Shown here: in pieces, positions 8,516 through 21,759 of the stretch
Numbering within the stretch: position 1 is the first letter of the stretch
Layout of the letters: each line of letters begins with the position of its first letter
NCBI RefSeq assembly: GCF_002954445.1
Contig: NZ_MQWA01000001.1
Span: 2,178,194-2,225,811 of the forward strand
Source of the DNA: Rubritalea profundi
GTDB taxonomy: Bacteria; Verrucomicrobiota; Verrucomicrobiia; Verrucomicrobiales; Akkermansiaceae
Length of the DNA stretch: 47,618 bases
Direction: 5' to 3'
Position numbers and translations under genes: made by a program
The notes under the pieces: generated by a model
Told to the model about the DNA's origin: nothing
What the model saw: the letters and a program-made list of their open reading frames with translations, nothing else
The model's database searches: none

Positions 8516-9676
8516 TTAGTCTAGGAACTCGGCTGATGCTCCACCGGCGCTGCGGCAAATGAAGGCGGTGGTCTGTTTGCCAGTTTCCCTTGCGTAGGCT
8601 TCAGTCGCGTCGGTGCAGTATTGCTCTGCGTCCATTGCGCGGACGAGGTGGATGGAGATTCCTCCAAAGCCGCCGCCGCTGAGACGTGCGCCTATGCAGA
8701 GCGATGATTGGTGGGCTATCTTTACCAATGCGTCGAGCTCGGGGCATGAGTTCTCGAAGTTTTGCTGCGAGCTATCATGCGAATCGAAAAGTAATTGGCC
8801 AAATTGGGCGAAGTCGTGTTGGCTTAGAAATCCTTGAGCTTGCTGGACGCGGGAGTTTTCGCCAACGACGTGGAGTGCGCGTTTGTAGTCGAAGAGGTCG
8901 AGTTTGTTTTTGAACTGTTCTAGCAACTGGAGGTCGACGTCACGGAGGGCCGTGATTTCTGGCTTGTCCTGGGCAATAGTGGCGACAGCATTTTCGCATT
9001 GTTGGCGGCGCTCGTTGTATTCTTGGCTTAGGTCGTGGGCGACATTCGAGTTGATAACGACGAATGCGAGGTTCTCGGGGAGGGGAGTGTGGCTGACGGT
9101 GACATCGCGGTATTCGCTGACGACCATTTCTCCTTTGCGGCCTGAGAGCGATGTGAGTTGGTCCATTAGGCCGGTGTTGGCGCCGATGTAGTTGTTTTCG
9201 CAGCCTTGGCCGATGAGGGCTTTTTCTTTGGGTTCTAGCTGTAGTTCAAACAGTGCGTCGAGTCCTGTGACGATGGCCATCTCCAGTGATGCTGAGCTAC
9301 TCATACCCGCAGAAAGAGGGATGTCAGAGGTGATCAGAGCCTGAAATGCGGTGATTGTGTGACCTCGTTTCTGCAGCTCAACAAGGACGCCGCGGACATA
9401 GTTGGTCCAATCTTTGTTGGGAAGAGGCGTGCTGAAATCGGTAATGTCGAACTCGCGGATGCCATCGGCCATTGCTGGACTAAAGACTTGGCAGGAATTT
9501 CCTTCTATTTTTTTGAAGGAAATCTGAGTGTTGCGGTCTACGGCGATACTGAGGACGAAGCCTTCGTTGTAGTCAGTATGGTTTCCGAGGACTTCGAGCC
9601 GGCCTGGTGCCTGTGCTAGCAGGATGGCGGATGATGCGAATACCTGTTCGAATTGGTCTAAATTATTGTGAGACAT
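8516..9676 (-). CDS. galK: Galactokinase
   Basis: A GHMP kinase that phosphorylates galactose at C1 with ATP. I chose the ATG at 9676, giving 386 residues, close to the 380-odd of known galactokinases; the longer frame from 9760 would code across a terminator hairpin. The galactokinase signature appears as APGRLEVLGNHTDYNEGF, with the divergent LEVLGNHTDY in place of the common NLIGEHTDY. The ATP loop is PLSAGMSSSASLEMAIV, and the C-terminal motif is IGARLSGGGFGGISIHLV. It sits between the sodium symporter and the UDP-sugar pyrophosphorylase. The first stretch of the mRNA is AT-rich with no obvious Shine-Dalgarno sequence. Confidence 0.9.
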   Translation of the reverse strand: MSHNNLDQFEQVFASSAILLAQAPGRLEVLGNHTDYNEGFVLSIAVDRNTQISFKKIEGNSCQVFSPAMADGIREFDITDFSTPLPNKDWTNYVRGVLVELQKRGHTITAFQALITSDIPLSAGMSSSASLEMAIVTGLDALFELQLEPKEKALIGQGCENNYIGANTGLMDQLTSLSGRKGEMVVSEYRDVTVSHTPLPENLAFVVINSNVAHDLSQEYNERRQQCENAVATIAQDKPEITALRDVDLQLLEQFKNKLDLFDYKRALHVVGENSRVQQAQGFLSQHDFAQFGQLLFDSHDSSQQNFENSCPELDALVKIAHQSSLCIGARLSGGGFGGISIHLVRAMDAEQYCTDATEAYARETGKQTTAFICRSAGGASAEFLD

Positions 9677-9685
9677 GGATTTTTT

Positions 9686-9720
9686 AAAAAACCAGCCTTC
9701 CGAGTTGAGGTCGGAAGGCT
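9686..9720 (-). terminator. Terminator/attenuator hairpin just upstream of galK
   Basis: On the minus strand a perfect 10-bp stem (AGCCTTCCGA / TCGGAAGGCT, 7-base loop) is followed by GG and six T, then six A. Its T-run ends 9 bp before the galK ATG. It would end most symporter transcripts or, if read through, set the ratio of symporter to galK. A secondary promoter for galK is the alternative. Confidence 0.65.
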
Positions 9721-9790
9721 GAGTTAGAAATAGCGGCAGCTGAAAAATTGGATTTACCAACTGACCATTTAGGATTTTCTAGGTGGCAGC

Positions 9791-11512
9791 CTATTTGGCT
9801 GATTTTTTCAGCTCGTCACGCTCTTTTTGAGCTTTCTGATCAGCGTCGAATTTCTCTTTGCCTTCAGGGTTATTGTGGTCCTGATTGAAGGCTTTAGTGT
9901 CGGCGAAGTAAGCATAGATAGCGACTACGGCAACACAGAGGAGAGCTCCAACGACTTTACCATGCTTCCAAGGAGTCATGTCTACAGCTCCCACATCTAC
10001 TTGAACGAAGTCGGTAGTGCGTGGCTTGATAAAGCGAATCAAGAGCATTGCACTGACGATGATGGCAAACGCTAAGCCTAAGAAGTGGAAGTCATTCATG
10101 CCGGATACCAATTCTTTACCATAAGGTACAAAATAGCAGAACGGGATGATGGTGAAACCAATGATGAGTCCCACTTTAGCTGCAATTGGCGGAGTGCGCT
10201 TGGAGAGCATTCCGACGATAATGACAGCAAAGAGTGGGATGAAGTAGATCCCGTTCATCTTCTGCAAATACGCAAACAAGCTATCTTGACCAGCAAGCAG
10301 TGGAGCAATGATGATAGAAGTGATCGCGATGAATAGACCGAACCATTTACCCGATTTGACCACTTTCTTTTCGTCAGCTTCTTTGTTGATGACGTTCTTG
10401 TAGAAGCCGAGACTAAAGAGAGTACAAGTCGAGTTGAGCGCTGAGTTGAATGATGAAAGAATGGCACCCACCATCACCGCAGCGAAGAAACCAGTGAGTG
10501 GCTTAGGTAGCACATCGCGGACGAGTGTTCCGTAAGATTCATCATTGCCAATGAAGGTGAGTTCACCGTCAACCATCGTGCCATTTGCATAAAGGTGGAA
10601 GGCGATTAGACCTGGAATTACCAGATACATGGGTCCGAGGAGCTTGAGTCCGCCAGTAAGCAGCACACCTTTCTGACCTTCTTGCAGGCTAGATGCGCCA
10701 AAGGTACGCTGGATAATCTGTTGGTTGGTACACCAGTAGAAGAGGTTGAGCAGGGCGACACCTGTGAAAATGGTGGAGAAAGGCACGTTGTCCTTTTTGC
10801 CGCCGATCGAGTTGAAACGCTCAGGGTCTGCTTCCATGAGGGTATTCCAGCCAGCTACTGCGCCATTGCCATCACCCACAGCCTTGAGGCCAAAGTAAGC
10901 AATCAGGAAGCCACCAACTAAGAGACCAGCGCCATTCAGCGTGTCTGAAACTGCCACAGTACGAAGACCACCAAAGAGTGCGTAGATGGAGCCGATTGTG
11001 CCAATAAGGATAACCATGAACCAGAGCACACCGGTTTCGCTATTGATGCCAGTCAAGGCTTGTACGTCGAGCATCGCCGAGAGCCCTTTGGCTCCCGAGT
11101 AGAGAACGATAGGTAGCAAAATCACTGCGTAAGCAACAAGGAAGATCATGTCGACAACCATGCGAACCTTGTGGTCGTAGCGAACTTCAAGGTATTGAGG
11201 CACTGTTGCGATACCGCTGCGGAGGAACTTAGGTAAGAAGAAGAGAGCCATTATCACGAGCGTAATGACGGCAAAGACCTCCCACACCATCACGTGTAAT
11301 CCGTGCTCATAAGCAGCTCCGTTGAGGCCTACTAATTGCTCAGTCGAGAGGTTGGTGAGGAGTAGTGAGCCAGCAATAAAGGGAAAGGTGAGGCTGCGGC
11401 CACCCAAGAAATAACCATCACTGCTGCTGTGGTCGTCTTTGCGGGTTATTAACCAAGTCACCAGACCGACTAGGCCAGTGAAGATTAGAAAGGATATAAT
11501 TATGCTATTCAT
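9791..11512 (-). CDS. Sodium/solute symporter (SSS family), probable galactose transporter
   Basis: A 573-residue membrane protein of the SSS family, related to SGLT-type Na+/sugar cotransporters. It has about 13-14 predicted membrane helices. The first helix is SIIISFLIFTGLVGLVTWLI, and the family core GGRSLTFPFIAGSLLLTNLS (Na2-site region) follows at residues 38-57. Later come YSGAKGLSAML and the FYWCTNQQIIQRTF stretch, where SGLT proteins coordinate sugar and sodium. The C-terminus is a charged cytoplasmic tail. It heads the cluster with galK and a UDP-sugar pyrophosphorylase, which makes galactose the likely cargo (inference). Two palindromes lie upstream. Confidence 0.85.
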   Translation of the reverse strand: MNSIIISFLIFTGLVGLVTWLITRKDDHSSSDGYFLGGRSLTFPFIAGSLLLTNLSTEQLVGLNGAAYEHGLHVMVWEVFAVITLVIMALFFLPKFLRSGIATVPQYLEVRYDHKVRMVVDMIFLVAYAVILLPIVLYSGAKGLSAMLDVQALTGINSETGVLWFMVILIGTIGSIYALFGGLRTVAVSDTLNGAGLLVGGFLIAYFGLKAVGDGNGAVAGWNTLMEADPERFNSIGGKKDNVPFSTIFTGVALLNLFYWCTNQQIIQRTFGASSLQEGQKGVLLTGGLKLLGPMYLVIPGLIAFHLYANGTMVDGELTFIGNDESYGTLVRDVLPKPLTGFFAAVMVGAILSSFNSALNSTCTLFSLGFYKNVINKEADEKKVVKSGKWFGLFIAITSIIIAPLLAGQDSLFAYLQKMNGIYFIPLFAVIIVGMLSKRTPPIAAKVGLIIGFTIIPFCYFVPYGKELVSGMNDFHFLGLAFAIIVSAMLLIRFIKPRTTDFVQVDVGAVDMTPWKHGKVVGALLCVAVVAIYAYFADTKAFNQDHNNPEGKEKFDADQKAQKERDELKKSAK

Positions 11513-11549
11513 GGGTGGTTTCTATTCTTGGGGGGTGAAATTCTGGGTC

Positions 11550-11567
11550 ACTTAACACGAGTTAAGT
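11550..11567. promoter_or_regulatory. Perfect inverted repeat upstream of the symporter, candidate operator
   Basis: ACTTAAC-ACGA-GTTAAGT is a 7-bp perfect inverted repeat with a 4-bp centre, 38-55 bp upstream of the symporter start. Its size fits a dimeric repressor site. The regulator is unknown. Confidence 0.4.
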
Positions 11568-11579
11568 TAATCTGTGGAG

Positions 11580-11599
11580 GATAATTTTTAGCAATTATC
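11580..11599. promoter_or_regulatory. Second AT-rich inverted repeat upstream of the symporter
   Basis: GATAATT-TTTAGC-AATTATC forms 7-bp arms around a 6-bp centre, between the metH stop and the symporter. It could be a second operator or a weak metH terminator. It lacks a strong T-run, so the operator reading is preferred. Confidence 0.3.
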
Positions 11600-11645
11600 A
11601 ATGAGCAGCGCTGAGACGTGCTGAGGGAAGAGAAAATGGTGGGGG

Positions 11646-16157
<4,512 letters not shown>

Positions 16158-16239
16158 GATTTTTTAAAGAAAAAGGTGAAAGGGCAAAGGATAAAGCGCC
16201 TAGCTAGATGAAGCCTTGCGAGTTGCGTGTGAAGTGGGC

Positions 16240-17626
16240 TTAGAGGCCGAGGATTGCTTTTGCAACGAAGAAGTAGATCACCATGCCCGAGACGTCAACA
16301 ATAGTGGTGATGGCTGGGGCTGCGACGACTGCCGGATCGATTTTTGCCGCGCGAGCACCGATCGGAAGAAGGGAGCCGACGAGGGTAGATGAAGTGATTT
16401 GAACCGCCATTGAAATGGCAACCGCGATTCCAAATTTGACGAAGCCGATTTCGACGGGCATGTCGTGGTAGAACATGGGAACGACAAAAATAGTAATGAG
16501 CGCCATACCGATGCCGAGTAAGGAACCTAGCATGAGCCGAGTCGGAGTTCTTTCCAGCGACTCGCCAGAGCGTGCCCTCGTCGAGTTCGCCAAGCGCCAT
16601 CGCGCGAATCACCATGGTGGATGCTTGACCGCCAGTGTTGCCGCCAGCAGCGACGACCATGGGAAGGAAGAGAGAGAGGATGAACAGACTTTCGAGGACG
16701 TGTTCGAACTTGATCATCACAATGCCCGAGGCGATCGCTAAAATCGCTAGGCCAAAGAGCCATGGGAAGCGGCGCTTGAAGTGCGTCATCGTCGGGGTGT
16801 TGAGGTAGGTTTCTTCGGAGATTCCACCCGAGAAACCCGCCATTTTTTCCATATCTTCAGTGGACTCTTCTTCGAGAATCTCGACCACGTCATCGTGGGT
16901 GATGATGCCTAAGATGCGATTTTGTTCGTCGACGACGGGAAGCACGAAGAGGTCGTACTTGGATACCATCTGAGCGGCCTCTTCCTGGTCAGCTGAGGCT
17001 AGGATGGAGCGGGTGACTTCGCGCTGAATTTCAGATATTTTTGTTTCCCAGGTGTTGAAAGCAAGGTCACGGAAGCGAACATAGCCACAGAGTCTTTCCT
17101 TTGCGTCGACGACGTAAACACGAGAAAATGATTCAGTCTCATCGCTGGCCCCACGCAGGCTGTGCAGAGCTTCTTTAATTGTCATCTCGGCATGAATACT
17201 GCCGAAGTGAGTTGTCATGCGACCACCTGCGGTATGTTCGCCGTATTTAAGAAGTGACTTGGTGACCTCGATGTCGTCGGGTTCGATCAGCGCTAACAGG
17301 CGCTCACGAGTGTCGTCGGAAACGTCTTGAAGGATATCGACTCGGTCATCGTCAGAAACTTGGTCGAGGATTTCGCGCTGCCCCTCAGTGTCGAGACGCG
17401 CCATGGTCTCTTCCACGAGGGTGTCAGGGAGCTCGGTGATGACGGCAGCAAATTTTTCCTTATCGATGTGTTCGGAGAAGAATTCACGTTTGTCGTCGTT
17501 GAGTCTTTCAAAGATTTCAGCGAGGTCAGCGTAGTGCAGCGCATCAGCCACTTTAAGAAATTTTGCGGAATCGCGTTCCTCAATCGCCTCCACCATGCGG
17601 CGTGTGTCTTTAGCTTCCTCGCTCAT
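16240..17626 (-). pseudogene. mgtE: Magnesium transporter MgtE, interrupted by two one-base shifts
   Basis: The protein is an MgtE-type Mg2+ channel/transporter. It has the N-terminal superhelical domain (EERDSAKFLKVADALH), two CBS domains (about residues 150-280; GIITHDDVVEILEEES) and the start of the membrane domain (GGNTGGQASTMVIRAMALGE, the conserved pore region). The frame then breaks: after LWRVAGK the family sequence KELRLG lies in a second frame and LMLGSLLGIGMALITIF in a third. A base is missing at about 16551-16553 and another at about 16534-16537. Adding two bases gives 462 residues, the normal length. The last membrane helices are intact in their own frame to LGL at 16240. It is a pseudogene or a two-error read. 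The start is the ATG at 17626 (MSEEAKDT), eight codons inside the longer frame. Confidence 0.8.
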
Positions 17627-17732
17627 GCCGCTTAGCCTAATGATGCGCACTCATAATGGAAGTGCGAAAACTGGGAGATTTCACCTACTTGGAGGGCTTG
17701 ACCAATGGGGGCTATTGGTTAGGATTAGAGTC

Positions 17733-18326
17733 ATGCCAAATCAAGGAATGTCTCCCTACCAGCCCGATGCCGAGAATGCCCAACCGCCAGCATTGCCTAA
17801 GAAGCCCTCGAGTATTCCGAAGGTCATGGGGATTACACATCTAATCCTTGGCGGGGTGAGTCTTGTCTCGGCGATATCCGGATTACTTAGCGGGGGGACT
17901 TTGTCGAGCACTTTGGAAACGCAAGTGGGGGCAGTAGAGGGAGCGATTTTCGTGTCGCCAAGTTCTTTGGCATTATTGAATGGCGTGGATCAGGCGAATG
18001 GTTGGTTGCTATGGCTCGATCTGTTGGTTTGTATAGCGTTGATTGTGGCGGGTGTGGGTTTGCTAAAGTATAGGAAGTGGGGACGCAGTATTTCGAATGT
18101 TTATGTTTCTGGATCGCTGCTGGTGAAGGCATTCAATGGGTATATCTTACTTGTCTTGGCGAAGCCTTTCTTCGAAGCCTTCGTCGCGGAAAATGAAGTA
18201 CTCCAACCAGTAGGTGTTGCAGGCTTACAAGCCATTTTAGGAGCCTCAGTTATCTTGGGTGGCTTCTATGCGATCGCTACAGCAATTGTTGTGAACCTAA
18301 AATCTTCTAGGCAAAGTCTCCATTAG
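17733..18326 (+). CDS. Hypothetical four-helix membrane protein
   Basis: A 197-residue membrane protein I do not recognise. I took the ATG at 17733 (MPNQGMSPYQPD) as the start; the longer frame begins inside the mgtE leader. After a Pro/Gln-rich cytoplasmic N-terminus come four predicted membrane segments: ITHLILGGVSLVSAISGLL, WLLWLDLLVCIALIVAGVGLL, VSGSLLVKAFNGYILLVLA and LQAILGASVILGGFYAIATA. No enzyme motif is visible. It is divergent from mgtE and upstream of tRNA-His. Confidence 0.6.
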   Translation: MPNQGMSPYQPDAENAQPPALPKKPSSIPKVMGITHLILGGVSLVSAISGLLSGGTLSSTLETQVGAVEGAIFVSPSSLALLNGVDQANGWLLWLDLLVCIALIVAGVGLLKYRKWGRSISNVYVSGSLLVKAFNGYILLVLAKPFFEAFVAENEVLQPVGVAGLQAILGASVILGGFYAIATAIVVNLKSSRQSLH

Positions 18327-18369
18327 TGAAGTGGCGGAAAATAAATTGTAATTTAACCTAAAAAAGATC

Positions 18370-18397
18370 TTGCCAATGAGGGGGGAATCGCTAGGTT
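18370..18397 (+). promoter_or_regulatory. Possible promoter of tRNA-His
   Basis: TTGCCA and TAGGTT lie 16 bp apart, 26 bp upstream of the tRNA, with a GC-rich stretch (GCGCCCCGCG) at the expected start, as seen at stringently controlled stable RNA promoters. This is a weak match. Confidence 0.3.
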
Positions 18398-18422
18398 GCG
18401 CCCCGCGTAAGCAAACCAAAAT

Positions 18423-18499
18423 GGTGATTGTAGCTCAGTTGGTAGAGCCCCGGATTGTGATTCCGGTTGTCGCGGGTTCGAGTCCCGTCATTCACCCCA
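18423..18499 (+). tRNA. tRNA-His (anticodon GTG)
   Basis: A cloverleaf with the D-arm (AGCTCAGTTGGTAGAGC), an anticodon stem CCGGA/TCCGG around a loop holding GTG at 18457-18459, a T-arm with GGTTCGAGTCCC, and an encoded CCA. The acceptor arm carries the extra 5' G paired with C, the tRNA-His identity mark. One T-T mismatch in the acceptor stem is seen. Confidence 0.95.
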
Positions 18500-18525
18500 T
18501 TTTGCTCTTTTGAGCAAGTTAAGGA

Positions 18526-18551
18526 AAAGGCACCTAAGGGTGTCTTTTTTT
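18526..18551 (+). terminator. Terminator after tRNA-His
   Basis: AAAGGCACC-TAA-GGGTGTCTTT gives a 9-bp stem with one G-T pair, leading into a run of T. Confidence 0.7.
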
Positions 18552-18628
18552 GTGCCATGGCTAAGGTTTTCTCTTGCTTGATGGGAGGGAATCACTCTGA
18601 ATGGTCAGCCTCTACTTGACTTTATAGG

Positions 18629-19321
18629 ATGGATTCACTCGAAGCACTTTTAGGATACAAATTTCGCAACTCACTATTATTGGCTGAGGCACTGACGCAC
18701 CCAAGCTTGGCGTACGAAACCCAGCGCCCTCATTTCGATAATCAACGGCTCGAATTTTTGGGGGATGCGGTTTTGCAGTTGGCGCTCACGGCGCACCTCT
18801 ACCATCTCTTCCCTGGTTTCTCTGAAGGTGATTTAACCAAGATGCGAGCTCGGCTTGTGTCTAAAGAAGCCTTGCATCATTTAGCGATTGGTATTGATCT
18901 CGGCGGCTATGTTTTGCTCGGCCGTGGTGAAGAAGCCAGCGGTGGTCGTGAGCGAGCGTCAACGCTCGCTGATGCCTTCGAGGCGCTGCTAGGAGCTGTT
19001 TATCTAGATGGAGGCTTTGAGGCGGCATGTGATGTTGTACTTAAGGTCGCTAAAGAAGAGGTTGATAAAATTTCTGAAAAGCCAGAGGAGGAAAATCCAA
19101 AGGGACGGCTTCAAGAGGCGCTGCAAGCTATTTTACCGGAAAGCCCTGTTTACAAGGTGGTAAATGAGGAGGGACCTGACCATGACAAGTATTTCGTAGT
19201 CGAAGTGCACTGGAATAACATTATGCTGGCGAGTGGTAAGGGAAAAAACAAGAAGCAGGCTGAGGCTGCTGCCGCGGGCAACGCGATCGAGGTCAAGTCT
19301 TGGGAGACTGCCGCAAAGTGA
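18629..19321 (+). CDS. rnc: Ribonuclease III
   Basis: A 230-residue double-strand-specific endoribonuclease that processes rRNA precursors and other duplex RNA. The RNase III signature QRLEFLGDAVLQLALTAHL (residues about 39-57) carries the catalytic Glu and Asp. A second acidic set lies in TLADAFEALLGAVYLDGG (near 111-128), with the catalytic Glu of FEALLGA. The C-terminal dsRNA-binding domain runs from NPKGRLQEALQ to KKQAEAAAAGNAI, ending in the usual lysine-rich helix. The length is normal. It is transcribed alone after the tRNA-His terminator. Confidence 0.93.
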   Translation: MDSLEALLGYKFRNSLLLAEALTHPSLAYETQRPHFDNQRLEFLGDAVLQLALTAHLYHLFPGFSEGDLTKMRARLVSKEALHHLAIGIDLGGYVLLGRGEEASGGRERASTLADAFEALLGAVYLDGGFEAACDVVLKVAKEEVDKISEKPEEENPKGRLQEALQAILPESPVYKVVNEEGPDHDKYFVVEVHWNNIMLASGKGKNKKQAEAAAAGNAIEVKSWETAAK

Positions 19322-19652
19322 TTTGTGGGTCGAATGGTCCAAATCGAGCGTGAATTTGTATTTTAGTCGCTGGAAATCGGTATTTTTCGCGAAAATGTGA
19401 GAATTTCTTTAGTTTGAGTACGTATTCTTCTGGAGGAGCCAGGATCCCCAGAGTTACAGAATATAGAAGCCGCATTGAGTTCCGCAATTCATGATATTTC
19501 TTGCGCATATCATGGCAAAGTCGTGGAGTAAGTTGGTTTTTGTTGGTTTTTGTTGGCAATTCTCAGAATCTAGGGTTACGTCCAGTGGTCTGGACTGCGG
19601 AGCGTGGCTTCCCAAGTGACAGACCATCAATACAGTTATAGAAATTATTATT
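19322..19652. other. Intergenic stretch between rnc and the desaturase
   Basis: These 331 bases hold no gene I can support. There is a short tandem array GTTGGTTTTT (about 19533-19557, two and a half copies) and a small inverted repeat GTCCAG-TGGT-CTGGAC at 19580-19595. A promoter or leader for the desaturase probably lies here. Confidence 0.4.
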
Positions 19653-20795
19653 ATGTTTAAAGACTTCCCATTCCACCGTGTCAACTGGAAGACCAGTACC
19701 TTCATTATGGTTACGACCATTGTAGCTCTGATTGGCTCACCTTGGTACTTCATTAAGTACGGAGGCGAAATGCCTCTCAGCCTGCTGATCTTCCAAATCG
19801 CGCTTTGCCTGTTCTTCTGCTCGGCTACGATTATGAGTATCACGCTAGGCTATCACCGCTTGTTCTCTCACCTCTCCTTCAAAGCGAAGTGGCCAGTGAA
19901 GCTTGCCACGCTTGTTATGGGTGCTGCCGCTTATGAGAACTCATGCCTTAGCTGGGCATCCGATCACCGTCACCACCACAAGCACGTGGATCACGATGGA
20001 GATCCATATGACATTTCCCGTGGATTCTTTTATGCGCATGTTGGTTGGTTGCTTTTCAAGCTCGATCCAATGCCATTGATGAATAATGTGAACGACCTTA
20101 AAAAGGATAAGCTAGTGATGTGGCAGGATAAGTGGGTCCACCTTATTGGCTTCGTTGCGGGTATAGTTATCCCTTCACTTTTTGGCCTTTGGCTCGACGG
20201 CACACGAGGCTTTCTCGGTTGTCTTCTGTTGACTGGTTTCCTCCGTATCGTGATCGTGCAGCACTGTACTTTCTTCATTAATTCAGCATGTCACACGCTT
20301 GGGACGCGTCCTTACAATTCAGGAAACACTGCCCGTGACTCAGCGATCATGGCTTTATTCACTTGTGGTGAAGGCTACCATAACTACCATCACGCATTCC
20401 AGCATGACTACCGTAATGGTGTGAAGTCTTGGCAGTTTGATCCAACTAAGTGGGCGATTTGGCTTCTGTCTAAGATGGGCCTTACAAGCAACCTTCGCCG
20501 CGTTCCAGATGAGAAAATCATCCTCGCTGAGGTGCGTGAAGCGCAGCGACTCTTAGAACAGAAACGAGTGAAGGCTGGCATCGATAAAGCGGATGAGTCT
20601 TGTCCTAAACGCAAGATTGCTGAAGAAGGTTTCGAGGCGCTTTCCTCCGTGCTTTCTGAGCGTTACACACTGATTGAGAATGCTATTTCAACTAAGGTTG
20701 ATCTGTCTAAGACTAAGGTTTCTGAGCTCGAGCGTGAGATCCGTACTCTTGTGAGAAAGATTACTAAGTTCAAGCCATCGCTAGCAACGAAGTAA
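19653..20795 (+). CDS. Fatty acid desaturase (acyl-CoA delta-9 type) with C-terminal extension
   Basis: A membrane di-iron enzyme that inserts a cis double bond into acyl chains using O2. The three histidine boxes are HRLFSH (about 69-74), HRHHHKHVD (about 106-114) and HNYHHAF (about 246-252). Four membrane segments surround them (for example TFIMVTTIVALIGSPWYF and LLIFQIALCLFFCSATIM). The protein is 380 residues. After the family core ends near residue 290 it continues with about 90 residues of charged, probably helical sequence (EKIILAEVREAQRLLEQ, then VSELEREIRTLVRKI) that most bacterial desaturases lack. A GTAA-tetraloop hairpin follows the gene. Confidence 0.88.
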   Translation: MFKDFPFHRVNWKTSTFIMVTTIVALIGSPWYFIKYGGEMPLSLLIFQIALCLFFCSATIMSITLGYHRLFSHLSFKAKWPVKLATLVMGAAAYENSCLSWASDHRHHHKHVDHDGDPYDISRGFFYAHVGWLLFKLDPMPLMNNVNDLKKDKLVMWQDKWVHLIGFVAGIVIPSLFGLWLDGTRGFLGCLLLTGFLRIVIVQHCTFFINSACHTLGTRPYNSGNTARDSAIMALFTCGEGYHNYHHAFQHDYRNGVKSWQFDPTKWAIWLLSKMGLTSNLRRVPDEKIILAEVREAQRLLEQKRVKAGIDKADESCPKRKIAEEGFEALSSVLSERYTLIENAISTKVDLSKTKVSELEREIRTLVRKITKFKPSLATK

Positions 20796-20820
20796 GTATA
20801 GCTTAACTAAATTTCAGGTA

Positions 20821-20857
20821 GAGCTCGAGGTCGTAAGATCTCGAGTTCTTTGCTTTG
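20821..20857 (+). terminator. Hairpin terminator after the desaturase
   Basis: GAGCTCGAGGTC pairs with GATCTCGAGTTC around a GTAA tetraloop (12 bp, two G-T pairs), followed by a short T-rich tract. Confidence 0.55.
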
Positions 20858-20943
20858 GTATATGAGGCTGGAGCCGTGTGCTGTGGGGAGTCTAGCAGAA
20901 TGTGATTGAGCCTGAGTGGGATGTGATCTACAGTATTAGGGTT

Positions 20944-21630
20944 ATGTGGAAAAAAATCATCCCCTCTAGTGTTTGTGTTCTCTGTCTTTTTGGTGCGATT
21001 TCGTGTGATCAAGTAGAGAGTCTTGTGAATGATGTAACTGGAAAAAGTGCTCCGACTGAGCGTAGAGCCGGAATCAAAAATGTGCACCAAGCCTCAGTCT
21101 CAGATATTAGGAAGTGGCTCGACGAGCCCAATGTGCTTGTGGTGTTAGATTTCTATAGTGATTCATGTCAGCTGTGTAAGACTATGGATCCAGCTCTTGT
21201 GAAAATGGCTGAAAAATACGCTGATAAGTCAGCGATCATGAAGCTCAATGTTGGTAAGCCTGGGGATGTGGCCACTGTGGCAATGAACGAGTATAAGATC
21301 AATGAGACTCCAATTCTAAAGTTCTATTTCAATGGCAAAGAAGTAAAAGAGCTTCGAGGGAATCAAACTGAAGAGGATTTGGATTTTACTTTTAAGAAGT
21401 ACACTTCAAAAATTGATGGCGACTATACCATGAGAGATGGTGAGCTCCCTGGTATGCGCTCTCAGCGCACGGTGGAGGAAATGATGGTGCGCACGAATCT
21501 AGATGAGCTTCCTCAGGGGATCACAAGATCAAAGGTGCCAGTTGATGCTATTGAGATTACCGAGGGGCTCCCCAGTAATGTCTTCAGTTCGGGTCCGGCT
21601 GCCACTCCCACGATTCCAGCTCAGGAATAG
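20944..21630 (+). CDS. Thioredoxin-fold lipoprotein (CxxC copy)
   Basis: A predicted lipoprotein of 228 residues from the ATG at 20944, chosen because it opens onto the signal peptide KKIIPSSVCVLCLFGAISC with a lipobox Cys. The mature part holds a thioredoxin fold with the active-site motif CQLC in FYSDSCQLCKTMDPALV, and the cis-proline region NETPILKFYFNGKEV, as in thioredoxin. The C-terminal 60 or so residues have no known match; they are conserved with the next gene (a QRTVEEMMV motif). It could serve in envelope thiol-disulfide exchange. It is a tandem duplicate of the following gene. Confidence 0.8.
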   Translation: MWKKIIPSSVCVLCLFGAISCDQVESLVNDVTGKSAPTERRAGIKNVHQASVSDIRKWLDEPNVLVVLDFYSDSCQLCKTMDPALVKMAEKYADKSAIMKLNVGKPGDVATVAMNEYKINETPILKFYFNGKEVKELRGNQTEEDLDFTFKKYTSKIDGDYTMRDGELPGMRSQRTVEEMMVRTNLDELPQGITRSKVPVDAIEITEGLPSNVFSSGPAATPTIPAQE

Positions 21631-21759
21631 GCTTCAATAGAAGAACCGAAACCTAGAATTTGGTTGAGTTATTAGGGTTCTGAGACTATGTAAAGGTTGA
21701 TTGTAATCACTTGAATTAGGGTTGTCTCTGACGAGAATCCGGTCTATGTAGCCCACACC

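Noticed and set aside
16158-16239. A cobalamin or SAM riboswitch upstream of metH
   Set aside because: The mgtE-metH gap is only 82 bp and lacks any recognisable aptamer core.
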